This document shows positions 10,826-22,800 of a stretch of DNA of 64,000 nucleotides, one piece after another. The position numbers and the translations under genes are program-made. Positions within the stretch are counted from its first letter, which is position 1, and each line of letters begins with the position of its first letter. The notes beneath the pieces are model-generated. The model searched no databases, was not told where the DNA came from, and saw only the letters and a list, made by a program, of their open reading frames with translations. Source of the DNA: Closterium sp. Naga37s-1 (taxonomy: Eukaryota; Streptophyta; Zygnematophyceae; Desmidiales; Closteriaceae); contig CANJKZ010000088.1 of NCBI GenBank assembly GCA_947471745.1, positions 1,418,790 through 1,482,789 on the forward strand. The letters are read 5' to 3'.

Positions 10826-13800
10826 TCACGTCTTGTCGAGCTTGTGGCCGCCTGCAGACCAGGAGGAGGAGGAGGCAGCAGCAGCAGAGGAGGAGGTGGG
10901 CGAGGCAAAGCGCGGGCCCACGGGCGGGCTGAAGGGCAGAATGTCGTCTGATATGCGCAGACGAGCCTTGAGCGCGTTGGAGGAAAGGGGGGACGGCTGG
11001 TGGGAGGGGAGGGAGGGGTGAGCGTGGGGAGAGATGGTGGGAAGAGAGAGGAGTGCGTGAATGCACTCTGGGTTGCTGCCCCATGCTGAGGCTGAAGGGC
11101 AGAATGTCGTCTGATATGCGCAGACGAGCCTTGAGCGCGTTGGAGGAAAGGGGGGACGGCTGGTGGGAGGGGAGGGAGGGGTGAGCGTGGGGAGAGATGG
11201 TGGGAAGAGAGAGGAGTGCGTGAATGCACTCTGGGTTGCTGCCCCATGCTGAGGCTGAAGGGCAGAATGTCGTCTGATATGCGCAGACGGGCCTTGAGGG
11301 CGTTGGAGGAAAGGGGGGACGGCTGGAGGGATTTGAAGGGGAGGGGGGATAATGGGAGAGAGGAAGAGGGTGGAAAGGAGAGGGGGGCATGACTGCACAT
11401 GGGGCTAACCCTCGGGCGGGCTGAAGGGCGGAGTGTCGTCTGATATGCGCAGACGAGCCTTGACCGCATTGGAGGAGAGGGGAGACGGCTGAGGGGATGG
11501 GAGGCAGAGGTGAGTGGGTGGTTGAGAGGCAGGGGAGAGTGGGGGGAGAGGGGGTGGAAAGAGACAGGGGGCCTTGAATGCACACATTGATGCACACATT
11601 GATGCACACATTGATGCACACCCATACTGCAAAAGGGAGCCTTAAGCGCGCTGGAGGAGAGGGGAATGGCTTGACCAAGAGTGTAGGGGATGGGAGACGG
11701 GAGAGGGGGGAGGAGGGAAGACGAGAAACTGGGACGAAGAAAGAAAAGAGTGCTAAATGGAAGAAGGGAAGGTGGTGGTGCTGCAAGAACGGACGTTGGG
11801 AAGAAGGGTGGCAAAACAAATCTAACAGTGGATGAAGTGCACAAGATGGTGGATTCCAAAAGTGAGTGATAAGCACGCATGGTTGTGTGCATGTCGATTA
11901 GTGCACCCATGACTAAGGATGGGAGATGTACCCCCCCCTCCCCCTCCAAGCACGCATGCTTGAGTGCATGTCGATTGGTGCACCCATGATTACCTGGTTG
12001 CTCTGAATCTCCTGCGTGAGGTGATGCAGCTTGATGTCCTCGATATAAGGATGGGAGATGTACCCCCCCTCCCCCTCCATGCCCAACTGCTCCGCCACCT
12101 GCTTCACGCGCTTGCGGTCCTTACCTATCACCTGCATGCAACGGCACACAACAACAAGAGACCAGCAGACACAACAGACAAGCACACCATGCGGCTCTTT
12201 AGCATACCGGTTTCACAAGCTTGCGGTCCTTGCCTATCACCTGCACGACAGGAACGCAACAGACGAGCACACCACCTTCAGCCATCTCCACTCAAGACCA
12301 TACCATCTTTTGAGGCGCCTCAAAAGTCGTCTCATGTCTCGCGGTTTTTATGTGGGGAGAATTATAATTGCATGGAAGTGTGCACGTAACCTTCAGCGGT
12401 TACTCGTAAGGGCGCGGTTACCAAAGTCACTCGCAAATGCTGTCGAAGAAGTTCCCGAAGGCTGACTTGGCACCCTGAATTTGTTTCATTGCCTAGTTGG
12501 CGAACCCCTTTCCTAGTTGGATTCTGGGTAGTTGGGTTTCTTATACGTAGATCTCGAGGGTAGTCTAGCTATTTTAGCTGCTACCAGACTCTCTGTTTCT
12601 GAGTTCCGAATTGTGCTGTACTGATGAAGGCGTGATTGGGTTCGCCCATCCGCCGAAACTAGTTTACGCAAGGAGGCTTTTCGGAAGCTAAGGGTTTTTT
12701 CAGATCTGCGTTTTTCTCACCTTTTTTCACTGTTTGATTCCTTTGCTTAAGCGTCCTCTCTACTACTGCAGCCCTTCGAAACATGAGTCAGGGTGACCCT
12801 TGGATACCGAATGGTTTCCAGAAAACGAAGAGGCCGGTACCGAAGGACGCGGCTCGTCGAAGAAAGCTCGTGGGCGCGGAGGATCGTCGCGTCCTGCTAC
12901 CAGGAGTGCATCGAAGCACTCGCGGGACGGCAGTCGTATTCCGCCTTTGCAGTTGACCTACGAACCTGTTTCACGAAGCAAGCAACCTGAGATTCCTCCC
13001 CCCGGACCTTCTGGGAGTCGTCCAAGCATGGAGATGCCGGATCAGCCCGTTGACAATTCTCCGATTCCTGAAATTTTCAAGAGTTGGACTACTGCAGCGG
13101 TGAAAGATTTCCGGGACGGCTTCAAGGACCTTCTTAAAGCGAAAAGCAAGCTTAAAAAGATGAAGGAGTTGGATCGCCAAGGTTCTATTCTGCACAGCAT
13201 CAGGACTAAGGCGGTCGAATTCCAGACGAAGAACGACTCCGTCAAAGAGAAATCTGCAGCAGCTGTCGCGAAGATCCACTTGGAGAATAAAAAACGGCTG
13301 CAGGCGGAGTTTATCGCTTCTAAAGAACTGGAGGTTGAAGAAATTCAGGCAGCTGTCGGCACGCATGTCACGACTCTGGCGACGAAGATGGAAGAGTACA
13401 TCAAGGGCCTCAGCTCCGACCCCGATCTGGTGGTTTCTGATACCGCCAAAGAACGCTATCGGCGACTGAAGGGGCGGTGCATCGAGAAGGCTCAATCTGA
13501 CATCGCGGCGGCCAAGGATGAGATGACCATCCGAGAGATCGATCGACAGCATAAGCTGGCGGCTGAGGATTTGAAGAAGGCTGCTGCAGCTGAGGAGGTG
13601 CAGGAGATGGAAATGGAGCCTGCGATTGAGGAGATTCTGGCTAAGCATGCCAAGAAGATTGAAGACAAGCTTCGGCGGGAGATTACGCAGAAGCTTGAGG
13701 CCAGTCTATCTAAGAAGCTGCAGAAGAATCTTCACATCGGAGAGCAGAACTCTTCGCAGGCCGCATCCGCTGACAAGAAGCAGACGGCTCAACCTGGGAG

Positions 13801-16800
13801 GCAGGACGGTGCACCTGGGAAGCCTAAGCCGAAGAAGAAGCGGGGTGGTAAGACTCCAAAGAAGCAGAATTCCAGCGCCGACAAAGAGCAGCAGGCGAAA
13901 GGCCCTACCACATCGAAGGCCAAGGGACCAAAAAACGGCGGAGGCGGCCCCGGAGAAGGGCCGCACAAGAAGTGACCAGCCACGATTTAGCGCTCCGTTG
14001 GTTCGCGAAGCTAACGTTTCGGCAGGCGGCGTTACGAGTTCGCAACCGCGGAGTTCATAACCTCAGCGCCAAAGTCTTGTCCTTGGACGAGAAGAAAGCG
14101 CTGGGGCTTGGTCTGAAGTTTATCCCAACGCCCGCTGTTTCCCTTTCTACGGTCGAGTTAGATCAGCTTTGCCGACAGATTTCGCTACGTTTCTTCTTCA
14201 AGGATGCAGACCCGGCTAAGGACTATCGTTTTCGAGTGAGAAATCCGAGTTGGGCACCTGATCGGAGTGAGATTCCGGAGCAGGTTTTCAGAGATTCGTC
14301 CTCGGACCTATCTTTTCTGCTGAAAGCATCTAGGCCTCCTCGACACCGAAACATCTCGTTACGTGTTCGACAGGCCTTGCGTTCCATCGCCGCAGATCGT
14401 AGTGTGGTTATTAAACCGGCCGACAAGAACATCGGGATCACTGTGATGGATCGGGAACTTTATGTTCGTCTCTGTATGGACCATCTAGGCGACAGATCGA
14501 CTTACACCCCGGTTCTCCACGATCCTACTGCCTTAGTCGTTCAGGGACTGCACGAACTGCGTCACGCATGGGGCCCTACTTATCCCGACAGCCTTTGGAA
14601 GTATTTTCTAGACGAACCACCTGGAGGTTGGAAACCCGCAGCCTTTTACATCCTTCCTAAGCTACATAAGAAGCAGCTCGCTGGGCGTCCGATCGCCGCT
14701 TCGCATTCATGGGTTACTTCGAATGTCAGTAGATGGTTAGATGCGGAACTTAGGCCGTGGGTGCTACGACAGCATACTTACCTCCGAGACTCTCTTTCGC
14801 TACTCTTGTCGCTGGAGGAAACTTCATTTCCTAAAGAGATTCTTCTAGCCACGTACGACGACTCGTCGCTCTACCCCAGTATTCCTCTTAGGCGCGGACT
14901 CGAAGCGGTGAGCAGCATTTTGCAACGAGGGAGTCACCACAGTCTTCAACCAGTCATGGCCCTACTGGAGTGGGTCATGATGAATTCTTACGTGGAGTTC
15001 GACGGCCACCTGTACCACCAGACGCAAGGGACCGCTATGGGAACTCCTGCAGCGGTCTGCTTTGCGGTACTTTTCATGAGCCGCCTGGATGAACTTTTGA
15101 GGGAGAGATGGTCCGGAACGCAACCTCTACGCCATGTCAGATACATCGACGATGGCCTGATTCTTTGGCCTGGATCGAGGAGTGAGTTGGAGAAGTATCT
15201 GCAGACCTTCAACGAGCTTGACCCGAATATCAAACTGACGTGGCAGATTTCGGACAGCTCAGCTGATTTTCTTGATTTGGTCTTATTCAAGGGACCGAGA
15301 TTTGCTGGGCAGGGTATCTTGGATCTGAAGACATTCCAGAAACCGCTTAACCGATACCTTTATCTCCCTTTTTCGTCTTTTCATCCCCGACACTGCAAGA
15401 CTGGTTTCATTGCAGCTGAACTGAAGCGTTATCTTCTCCGCTCGACTTCTGCAGATACCTTTCTCGCCTCCAAGCGCGCTTTCTACCAGCGGCTACGAAG
15501 TCGGGGTTACCCCTCTGATTTCCTTCTACCCATCTTCAGGAGCATTTTCTTTCGACAACGACCTCTCCTTCTGGAGCAGACTGCTGCCCGCCATGCACAC
15601 AAATTTGAAACTCCCCCCGAACGCGGCCCCCTAGTCTTGAAGACACTGTTCACACCTTTGACCGGACGTCTCAGGCTGGGGGTGCTTTTGAGGCGCCTCA
15701 AAAGTCGTCTCATGTCTCGCGGTTTTTATGTGGGGAGAATTATAATTGCATGGAAGTGTGCACGTAACCTTCAGCGGTTACTCGTAAGGGCGCGGTTACC
15801 AAAGTCACTCGCAAATGCTGTCGAAGAAGTTCCCGAAGGCTGACTTGGCACCCTGAATTTGTTTCATTGCCTAGTTGGCGAACCCCTTTCCTAGTTGGAT
15901 TCTGGGTAGTTGGGTTTCTTATACGTAGATCTCGAGGGTAGTCTAGCTATTTTAGCTGCTACCAGACTCTCTGTTTCTGAGTTCCGAATTGTGCTGTACC
16001 CATGAAGGCGTGATTGGGTTCGCCCATCCGCCGAAACTAGTTTACGCAAGGAGGCTTTTCGGAAGCTAAGGGTTTTTTCAGATCTGCGTTTTTCTCACCT
16101 TTTTTCACTGTTTGATTCCTTTGCTTAAGCGTCCTCTCTACTACTGCAGCCCTTCGAAACATGAGTCAGGGTGACAACAAGAGACCAGCAGACACAACAG
16201 ACAAGCACACCATGCGGCTCTTTAGCATACCGGTTTCACAAGCTTGCGGTCCTTGCCTATCACCTGCACGACAGGAACGCAACAGACGAGCACACCACCT
16301 TCAGCCATCTCCACTCAAGACCATACCATCTTGACGTTGCAGGGTGTTATTGAGCAATCTTCAGCCATCTTAAAAAAAATACACCTTCAGCCATCTTCGC
16401 CCAAGTCCACGGTCCACACCATCTTCTCTCTACCCTGCGTGCCACCGTCTATTTCTCGATAGGTTCGCTCTCGTTGCACGATCTGATGTGTGCTATCACG
16501 TGCCCCAGAGCCACTCGGCCAGACACTCTCCCTTCCCCATCCCACTCCCCTTACCCCGCCGTCCAATCCCCATCACTCAATCCTACCACCTGCACATAGG
16601 TAGCTTTGAGCTGCTCGATCTGACAGTGCGGTGTTGGCTTGCCCCTTCCAACACCGCACTGTCACCCAGACAGGGGCAAGCCAGCGGCCACCCTGATGGG
16701 GTTTGTCTCGTTGTCCTAGAACAACACGAGTTGAAGGAAGTAAGGCCTCCACAGCCCACCTGTCTGCTTCTGACAGATCTGACAGTGCGGTGATGGCTTC

Positions 16801-19800
16801 CCCCTGCCAACACCGCACTGTCACCCAGACAGGGGCAAGCCAGCGAGGTGACATCTGAGTCAACTCAAAAGTCACCTCGTTACAATGGCACACGAGACAT
16901 TTTGAGTCGACTCAAAAGTCAGTGCGGTGTTGGCTTGCCCCTGCCAACACAGCACTGTCACCTAGACAAGGGCAAGCCACTGGCCACGGTGTTGGCTTCG
17001 CCCTGTTCACCCCCTTCCCCCGGTGGCCGCTGTTCTCAAAGCACGATCGATTCGCTGTGCACGATGTGGGGTACTTTTGAGACGTCTCAAAAGTCGTCTA
17101 CTTACACGCAGATTTTATATAGAGGGTTGTTTTGTTGCTTGGAAAACTGGTTGTAACCTGCAAAGGTTACTGGTTCGCGCGAGGCTCCCTGAGCACCAGC
17201 TGGCGGATTGTGCTACTTCAACGTTACGCCACGAGGAATGAAGACCCCGAAGACTTGGACTTTTCTAGGTCGTCAGGGATTGGCCAACCAGATTTCTGGC
17301 CACGGTTGCAACAACCTGGAGTTTGCCGAGACGTAGTGTTTGCCCAAATGCTTCATCTTCCTCATTCTCTTTCATTTCCACTCGCACTGATGAAGGTGTG
17401 ATTGGGGCCTGTCCCGTCACCCGAAACTAGTTTGCCTCGTTTTATTCTTTTAGTGGAATTTTGAGTCAGATTTCTTGAAACTCATTGTTTTTAGCAGGAA
17501 TTACAACAGATCGTACTGTTAATCCTCTGCTAAAGAATTCTTTTAGACTGCTGCTCGCCTAATCATATGGCTGAAAGCACGATCGACTCGCTGTGCACGA
17601 TGTGGGGTACCTCGTGCATTGAGGTGATGTTTGAGGCGCCTCAAAGAAGACTTTTGAGGAGCCTCAAAGAAGACTTTTGAGGCGCCTCAAAGAAGACTTT
17701 TGAGGCGCCTCAAAGATGACTTTTGAGGCGCCTCAAAAGTTGTGCACGATGTGGGGTACCTCGTGCATTGAGGTGATTTTTTAGGCGATGTGGGGTACCT
17801 CGTACCCCAGCACAATCAGCCAGGACACAACCCCTCCTCCCACGCACCTGTACATATGTGGCTTTAAGCTGTTTGATCTTGTCAATCTTCACAGCAATCG
17901 TGCTGCAGCCCTCGCCCTGTTCGCCCTGCTCTTTCAGCACGATCGACTCGCGGTGCACGATGTGGGCTATCTCGTACCCCAGCGCCATCAGCCCCCACAC
18001 TCTCCGTTTCCCGTCCCACTCCCTTCCATTCCATTACCCAACCCCCCCCTTCCTCCCTCCTCCCACCTGCACATAGGTAGCTTTCAGCTGCTCGATCTTG
18101 TCAATCTTGACTGAAAACGCCGCGTTTGCTTCCCCCTGCTCGCCCTGTGGGGACACCTCTTTGATCACGATGGACTCGCGGTGGACGATGTGGGCTATCT
18201 CGTACCCCAGCGCCATCAGCCCCCCCAGCAGCCGCACCGACACACTAAAGGTGATGCGCGGTGTGATTATAAAGGGGCCGTCCGTCACCCACTCCTGCCA
18301 GAGAGGGGTGGGGGAGAGGACAGCGCGATGGGGGGAGGGCGAAAGGGAAGGCTTGGTGCGCAGTGTGTGCTAGTTTGTATACCAGCGCCAACAAACCCAT
18401 GGCGGCCGCACTGGCACGCCGATGAAGATGCACGGTGTGATTATAAAGGGGCCGTCCGTCACCCACTCCTGCCAGTGAGACGTGGAGCGAGGAGAGATGA
18501 AGTGGGAGAGCATTATGAGGGGATAGGAGGGGGAACGGTCGGGGGTTGAATATGGCAGCAGATGAACAGTCTTGCATCGTCAAGGAGGGAGGAGAGAGAC
18601 GGAAGGAGCGAACAGGGAGGTGACTTTTGAGTTGACACAAAAGTCACCTTGGTCAGGGGTTGAAACTGGCAGCAGACGAGCACCCTAGCATCGTCAAGGA
18701 GGGAGGAGGAGCGGATGGGGAGGTGGGCTGAGTGGGGGATCTAGGCGGGTGGGGAAGCAGATATCGAGGTATGCGTATGCACACAGACGCTGACATTGGG
18801 TGACTACGATGCCAGGGGGTGAGCATGCAGGGCACCTCACCCACTGTGATATGGCTATAAAAAGAGTGACGGACAGGGTTAGGGGAGTGGCATCTGTAAG
18901 AGACTGTTTGGAAAATGAGGTTTCGGAAGGGAGGATGCGGGCACAAGAATGGGACCACCAAGCGATAACTGATACAAAAGTGTGATTGATTCTTCATGGT
19001 TGAAAACAACCTTCTTAATGAGAGTGGTGTAACCACAAAACACATAAACAAAATATAGTCAAGACGTGTCGAGAGTGGGATTTGAACCCACGCCCTTTCG
19101 GACTGGAACCTTAATCCAGCGCCTTAGACCAACTCGGCCATCTCGACACATGCACACTCAACACAATAACACAATAACGTGTTCCACACGCAACATGTAC
19201 ATCGTCCTACCTGCCGCTCAGCATGCCTCATTCCCAACACGCACCTCAAACATGAGCGAGTAGCGCCCATCGCGGTTGCGCATGCGCAGGTACGACTGGC
19301 ACGTGTCCTTGTCCTCCCCGGGCGGTAGCAGGTAGATCTCATACGTCTCCACCTCCTCCCGCGTGTGCCCCCCTGCCAGCACCGCTCTCACCCGCTCCTC
19401 CCACCCCTCGCCCTCTGCTCGCGACTGCACCCTCCCGTTCAGAGGCCAGCGGGGAAGAAAAGGAGAGGAACGGAGGGAGTACGGGGGAGGAGAGAAAGAA
19501 TGGATGGAATAAAACTTGTGAGAAGGGAATGGGTACACAGAGGACAAGCAGTGGAAAAGAGCAGGGGTGTGGGCTTGGAGCGGCAGCAGGAGGGCTCAGC
19601 TATGGTGCAGGCCAGTCCAGCGGCAGTCACACGGATTCCACATCACAGGCTTGCTTCTCCATCAAGTAGAATTTTGATAGATGTGAATGGTGGGAATGTC
19701 CCGTGTGTGGCACACACGAATCATTAAATGTACTAGTCAATAGCTGCAAGGCGGACCAACGCCCCGCAAGGCAGGGCAGGGCGGGGCGGGGCGGGGCAGG

Positions 19801-22800
19801 GCAGGGAAGGGCAGGCAGGGCGTGGGTTGGAGGGGTGACCTTGAGGAGGTAGGTGGCGTCCTGGAAGCCGGAGAAGGGGTTGAAGTTGACTGTTGAGTGG
19901 ACTCAGGAGTCACCCTTTGAATCGGCAGGGCAAGGGAGGGGGGGTTGGCGTCACCTTGAGGAGGTAGGTGGCGTCCTGGAAGCCGGAGAAGGGGTTGAAG
20001 TTGTTCACCATGCGGATGTGCGCCGTCTTCAGCTCCGGCTCTATGAACGCCTTGTACATCGGGTACACCTGGGGGGGGAAGGTGTGCAGGGCATGCAGGG
20101 CGTGCAGGGCATGCAATCAGTCTGGCACATGCGAGTGAGAGGCAAGCAAGATGTGCTCCGTCTTCAGCTCCGGCTCTATGAACGCCTTGTACATCGGGTA
20201 CACGTGGGGGGGGGGGGGAGCACGCAGGGCATGCATTCGGGGCATGCATGCAGGGTGGCATGGGCAAGGGGGAAAACAAGACTGGCTTGATGAACGCCTT
20301 GTACATCGGGTACACCTGGGGGGCGAGCAGGGCATTCAGGGTGGCACGGGCAAGAGGCAAAGAAGACTTCAGCCTCAACGCCACTGGCTCCATGCACGTC
20401 TTGTGCATCAAGTCCATCTTGGTACACCTGGGTAAACCTGGGTCAGGAAGTAAGCAGGCAAAGAAGGAGCAAGTGGTTCACTGTTTGGCTCCTCAGGAAG
20501 TAAGCAGGCAAATTTCCTACATCACACGTACATAAGACGAAGCGACTGAACCGGTACGTGCCTCTCAACGTCTCTGGGGTCTGTTGCCTGATGCTTGCAG
20601 GCACCTGCTTCCACTCTGCGCCACTAACTCACGCGCTTGGAGATCTGGTGAATGATGCTCAGGCGCCTGGCCCACCCCATCCCCACTCTCCCTCCCCAAC
20701 ACACTAACTCTCTCGCCTGTCCCACTAGGCGCCTCCGACTTACCATTTCAAAGATGGATGATGCTCTCAGGCGCCTGGCCTATCCCTTCCCCACTCTCCT
20801 CTTCCTCACCCACAAACCCTCTCGACTGTCCAACTCACCGTCTCTGAGATCTGCTGAATGATGCTCTTGGGTGCCTGTCCCGAGCGGTCAATATCGCGCA
20901 GAACGCGTTTGACGAGGTCAAAGTGCACCCCGCCCACGATCCCATCCGCAGGTCCAGCTGCGTTGCCACTTCACTCTGCCCCTCTCCCCACTGACACACC
21001 ATCTCAAATTCGCTGTCTGATGCTCTCAGGCTCCTGGCTCACCCGTTCCTCACCCTCCTCCTCCCCTCCTCTTCCTCCCCGTTCCCTCCACCCCGTTCCC
21101 TCCACCCCCAACCCTGACTCACCGTCTCTGAGATCTGCTGAATGATGCTCTTGGGTGCCTGCCCCGAGCGGTCAATATCGCGCAGCACGCGTTTGACGAG
21201 GTCAAAGTGCACCCCGCCCACGATCCCATCCGCAGGTCCAGCTGCGTTGCCACTTCACTCTGCCCCTCTCCCCACTGACACACCATCTCAAATTCGCTGT
21301 CTGATGCTCTCAGGCTCCTGGCTCACCCGTTCCTCACCCTCCTCCTCCCCTCCTCCTCCTCCCCGTTCCTTCCACCCCGTTCCCTCCACCCCCAACCCTG
21401 ACTCACTGTCTCTGAGATCTGCTGAATGATGCTCTTGGGTGCCTGCCCCTAGCGGTCAATATCGCGCAGCACGCGTTTGACGAGGTCCAAGTGCACCCCG
21501 CCCGTGATCCCACCCGCAGGTCCAGCAGCAGTGCCCCTCCGCCCCGCCGATCCACATTCTTGAAGTTTTGCTGAATAATCCTCTCAGGCGCGTGGCCACA
21601 ATGCCCCGCTCTCCCCCTCCCCCCGCTACCCTTTGCACCACTGACCCACCGTCTCGGAAATTTGTTGAATGATGCTTTCTGGAGCCTGCCCGGATCGGTC
21701 AATGTCACGCAGCACGCGTTTGACGAGGTCGAAGTGCACGCCGCCCGTGATGGCCACCCGCAGGTCCAGCAGCGGCCTCACCCGCTCGTTGAGCGCGTGA
21801 ATGCCCTCCAGGATGATCACACGTGACTTGGGCACCGCTTGCTCCCTGCAAGATGTGAAGGGCACACACGAATATCACATGACAAGGGCGTGATGAAGGA
21901 ATGGATGGCCACCCGCAGGTCCAGCAGCGGCCGCACCCGCTCGTTCAGCGCGTGAATGCCCTCCAGAATGATCACACGCGACTTGGGCACCGCTTGCTCC
22001 CTGCGGGACGTGAAGGGAAAACGTGAGGGAGATGAAAAGGTCGTGAAGAAGGTGTAGATTGGCACATGCTGCGTGTGGCTCGTAGGTCCCACAGCGGCCG
22101 CACGCGCTCGTTTAGCCGCCTTGAAATGGTATTCTTTCGATCGAAACAACCAGATTTGCACAAGTATCAATCCTGACAACACGTCCATGAAAAATGGCAC
22201 GTGTTTGGACTGGACCCCCTGCAACATAAACGAGGCGCAGGGCGCGCGCACCTGAAGCCGACGCGCTGACTGGATTTGAAGTCGTAGATGGGCACCTGCA
22301 CCGCCTCGCCTCGCCGCAGCCCCTCGATGTTCTCCAGCAGCAGCTCGTAGTCCGTGATGCGCGGATCTGCAGTGTGGTTCCATGCGGTTAGATGGATTTT
22401 GACGCGTTTCAGCGCATTACGTTGCAATTTTATTCGTTCACACATGCTCCAAATATGGCAGCGAGTCTCGGAAAGAACTGCAGGAAAGCACTCGACATCT
22501 GTTCAACGGACGTTCTCGTTTTCACGTCACCCCACACAGAATGGATAAGCCTGAGGAGCATCGGAGAGGGCAACGGACCGTCGAATATGCCATGATGACG
22601 CGCGGCGAAGCGACGTTGCAATCGTCCATGGAGACGACAACGCCATTTTGAATCGTCTCAAAAGTCACGGGAGGGGGGTGAGTGACTGACCGTCGAAGTT
22701 GCCGTCGATGACGCGCGAAGCGACGTTGTAGTGGTCCATGGAGAGCACGGCGATGTTTGAAACGTCTAAAAGCTACCGGCGAGGGTTAACTGACCGTCGA

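Larger units (their letters stand above)
12307..16175 (+). mobile_element. Penelope-like retroelement with direct pseudo-LTRs, complete insertion
   Basis: The element has a 491-bp direct repeat at each end (12307-12797 and 15685-16175), a two-ORF body, and a reverse transcriptase with Penelope-type motifs: YILPKLHK, YDDSSLYPSI, QGTAMGTPAA and YIDDGLILW. The downstream pseudo-LTR contains the 3' end of the RT ORF, so the upstream repeat carries an orphan copy of that C-terminus. Hammerhead-ribozyme-like motifs sit inside the repeats, as is known for Penelope-like elements. No GIY-YIG endonuclease domain was found at either end of the RT. The element sits in the TTM intron between exons 7 and 8, antisense to the gene, flanked by 159-bp direct duplications. 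The near-identity of the repeats indicates a recent insertion. Confidence 0.9.
16622..16985. repeat. Three copies of a 65-bp self-complementary unit separated by palindromes
   Basis: Copies are at 16622-16687, 16781-16845 and 16920-16985. Each contains the inverted repeat CAGTGCGGTGTTGG / CCAACACCGCACTG (14 bp, well conserved) and a second pair CTTGCCCCT / AGGGGCAAG. Copies 2 and 3 are separated by two palindromic inserts (16845-16878 and 16900-16917). The first copy follows a fragment of TTM exon 7 (the ATYVQ codons and the following region). Confidence 0.75.

Noticed and set aside
12964-13648. Minus-strand 225-codon frame opposite Penelope ORF1
   Set aside because: A shadow of the Lys/Glu-rich ORF1; no family resemblance.
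12307-16175. Classical LTR retrotransposon
   Set aside because: There is no primer-binding site, purine tract, TG...CA ends, protease or integrase. The RT is Penelope-type and the repeats include coding sequence.
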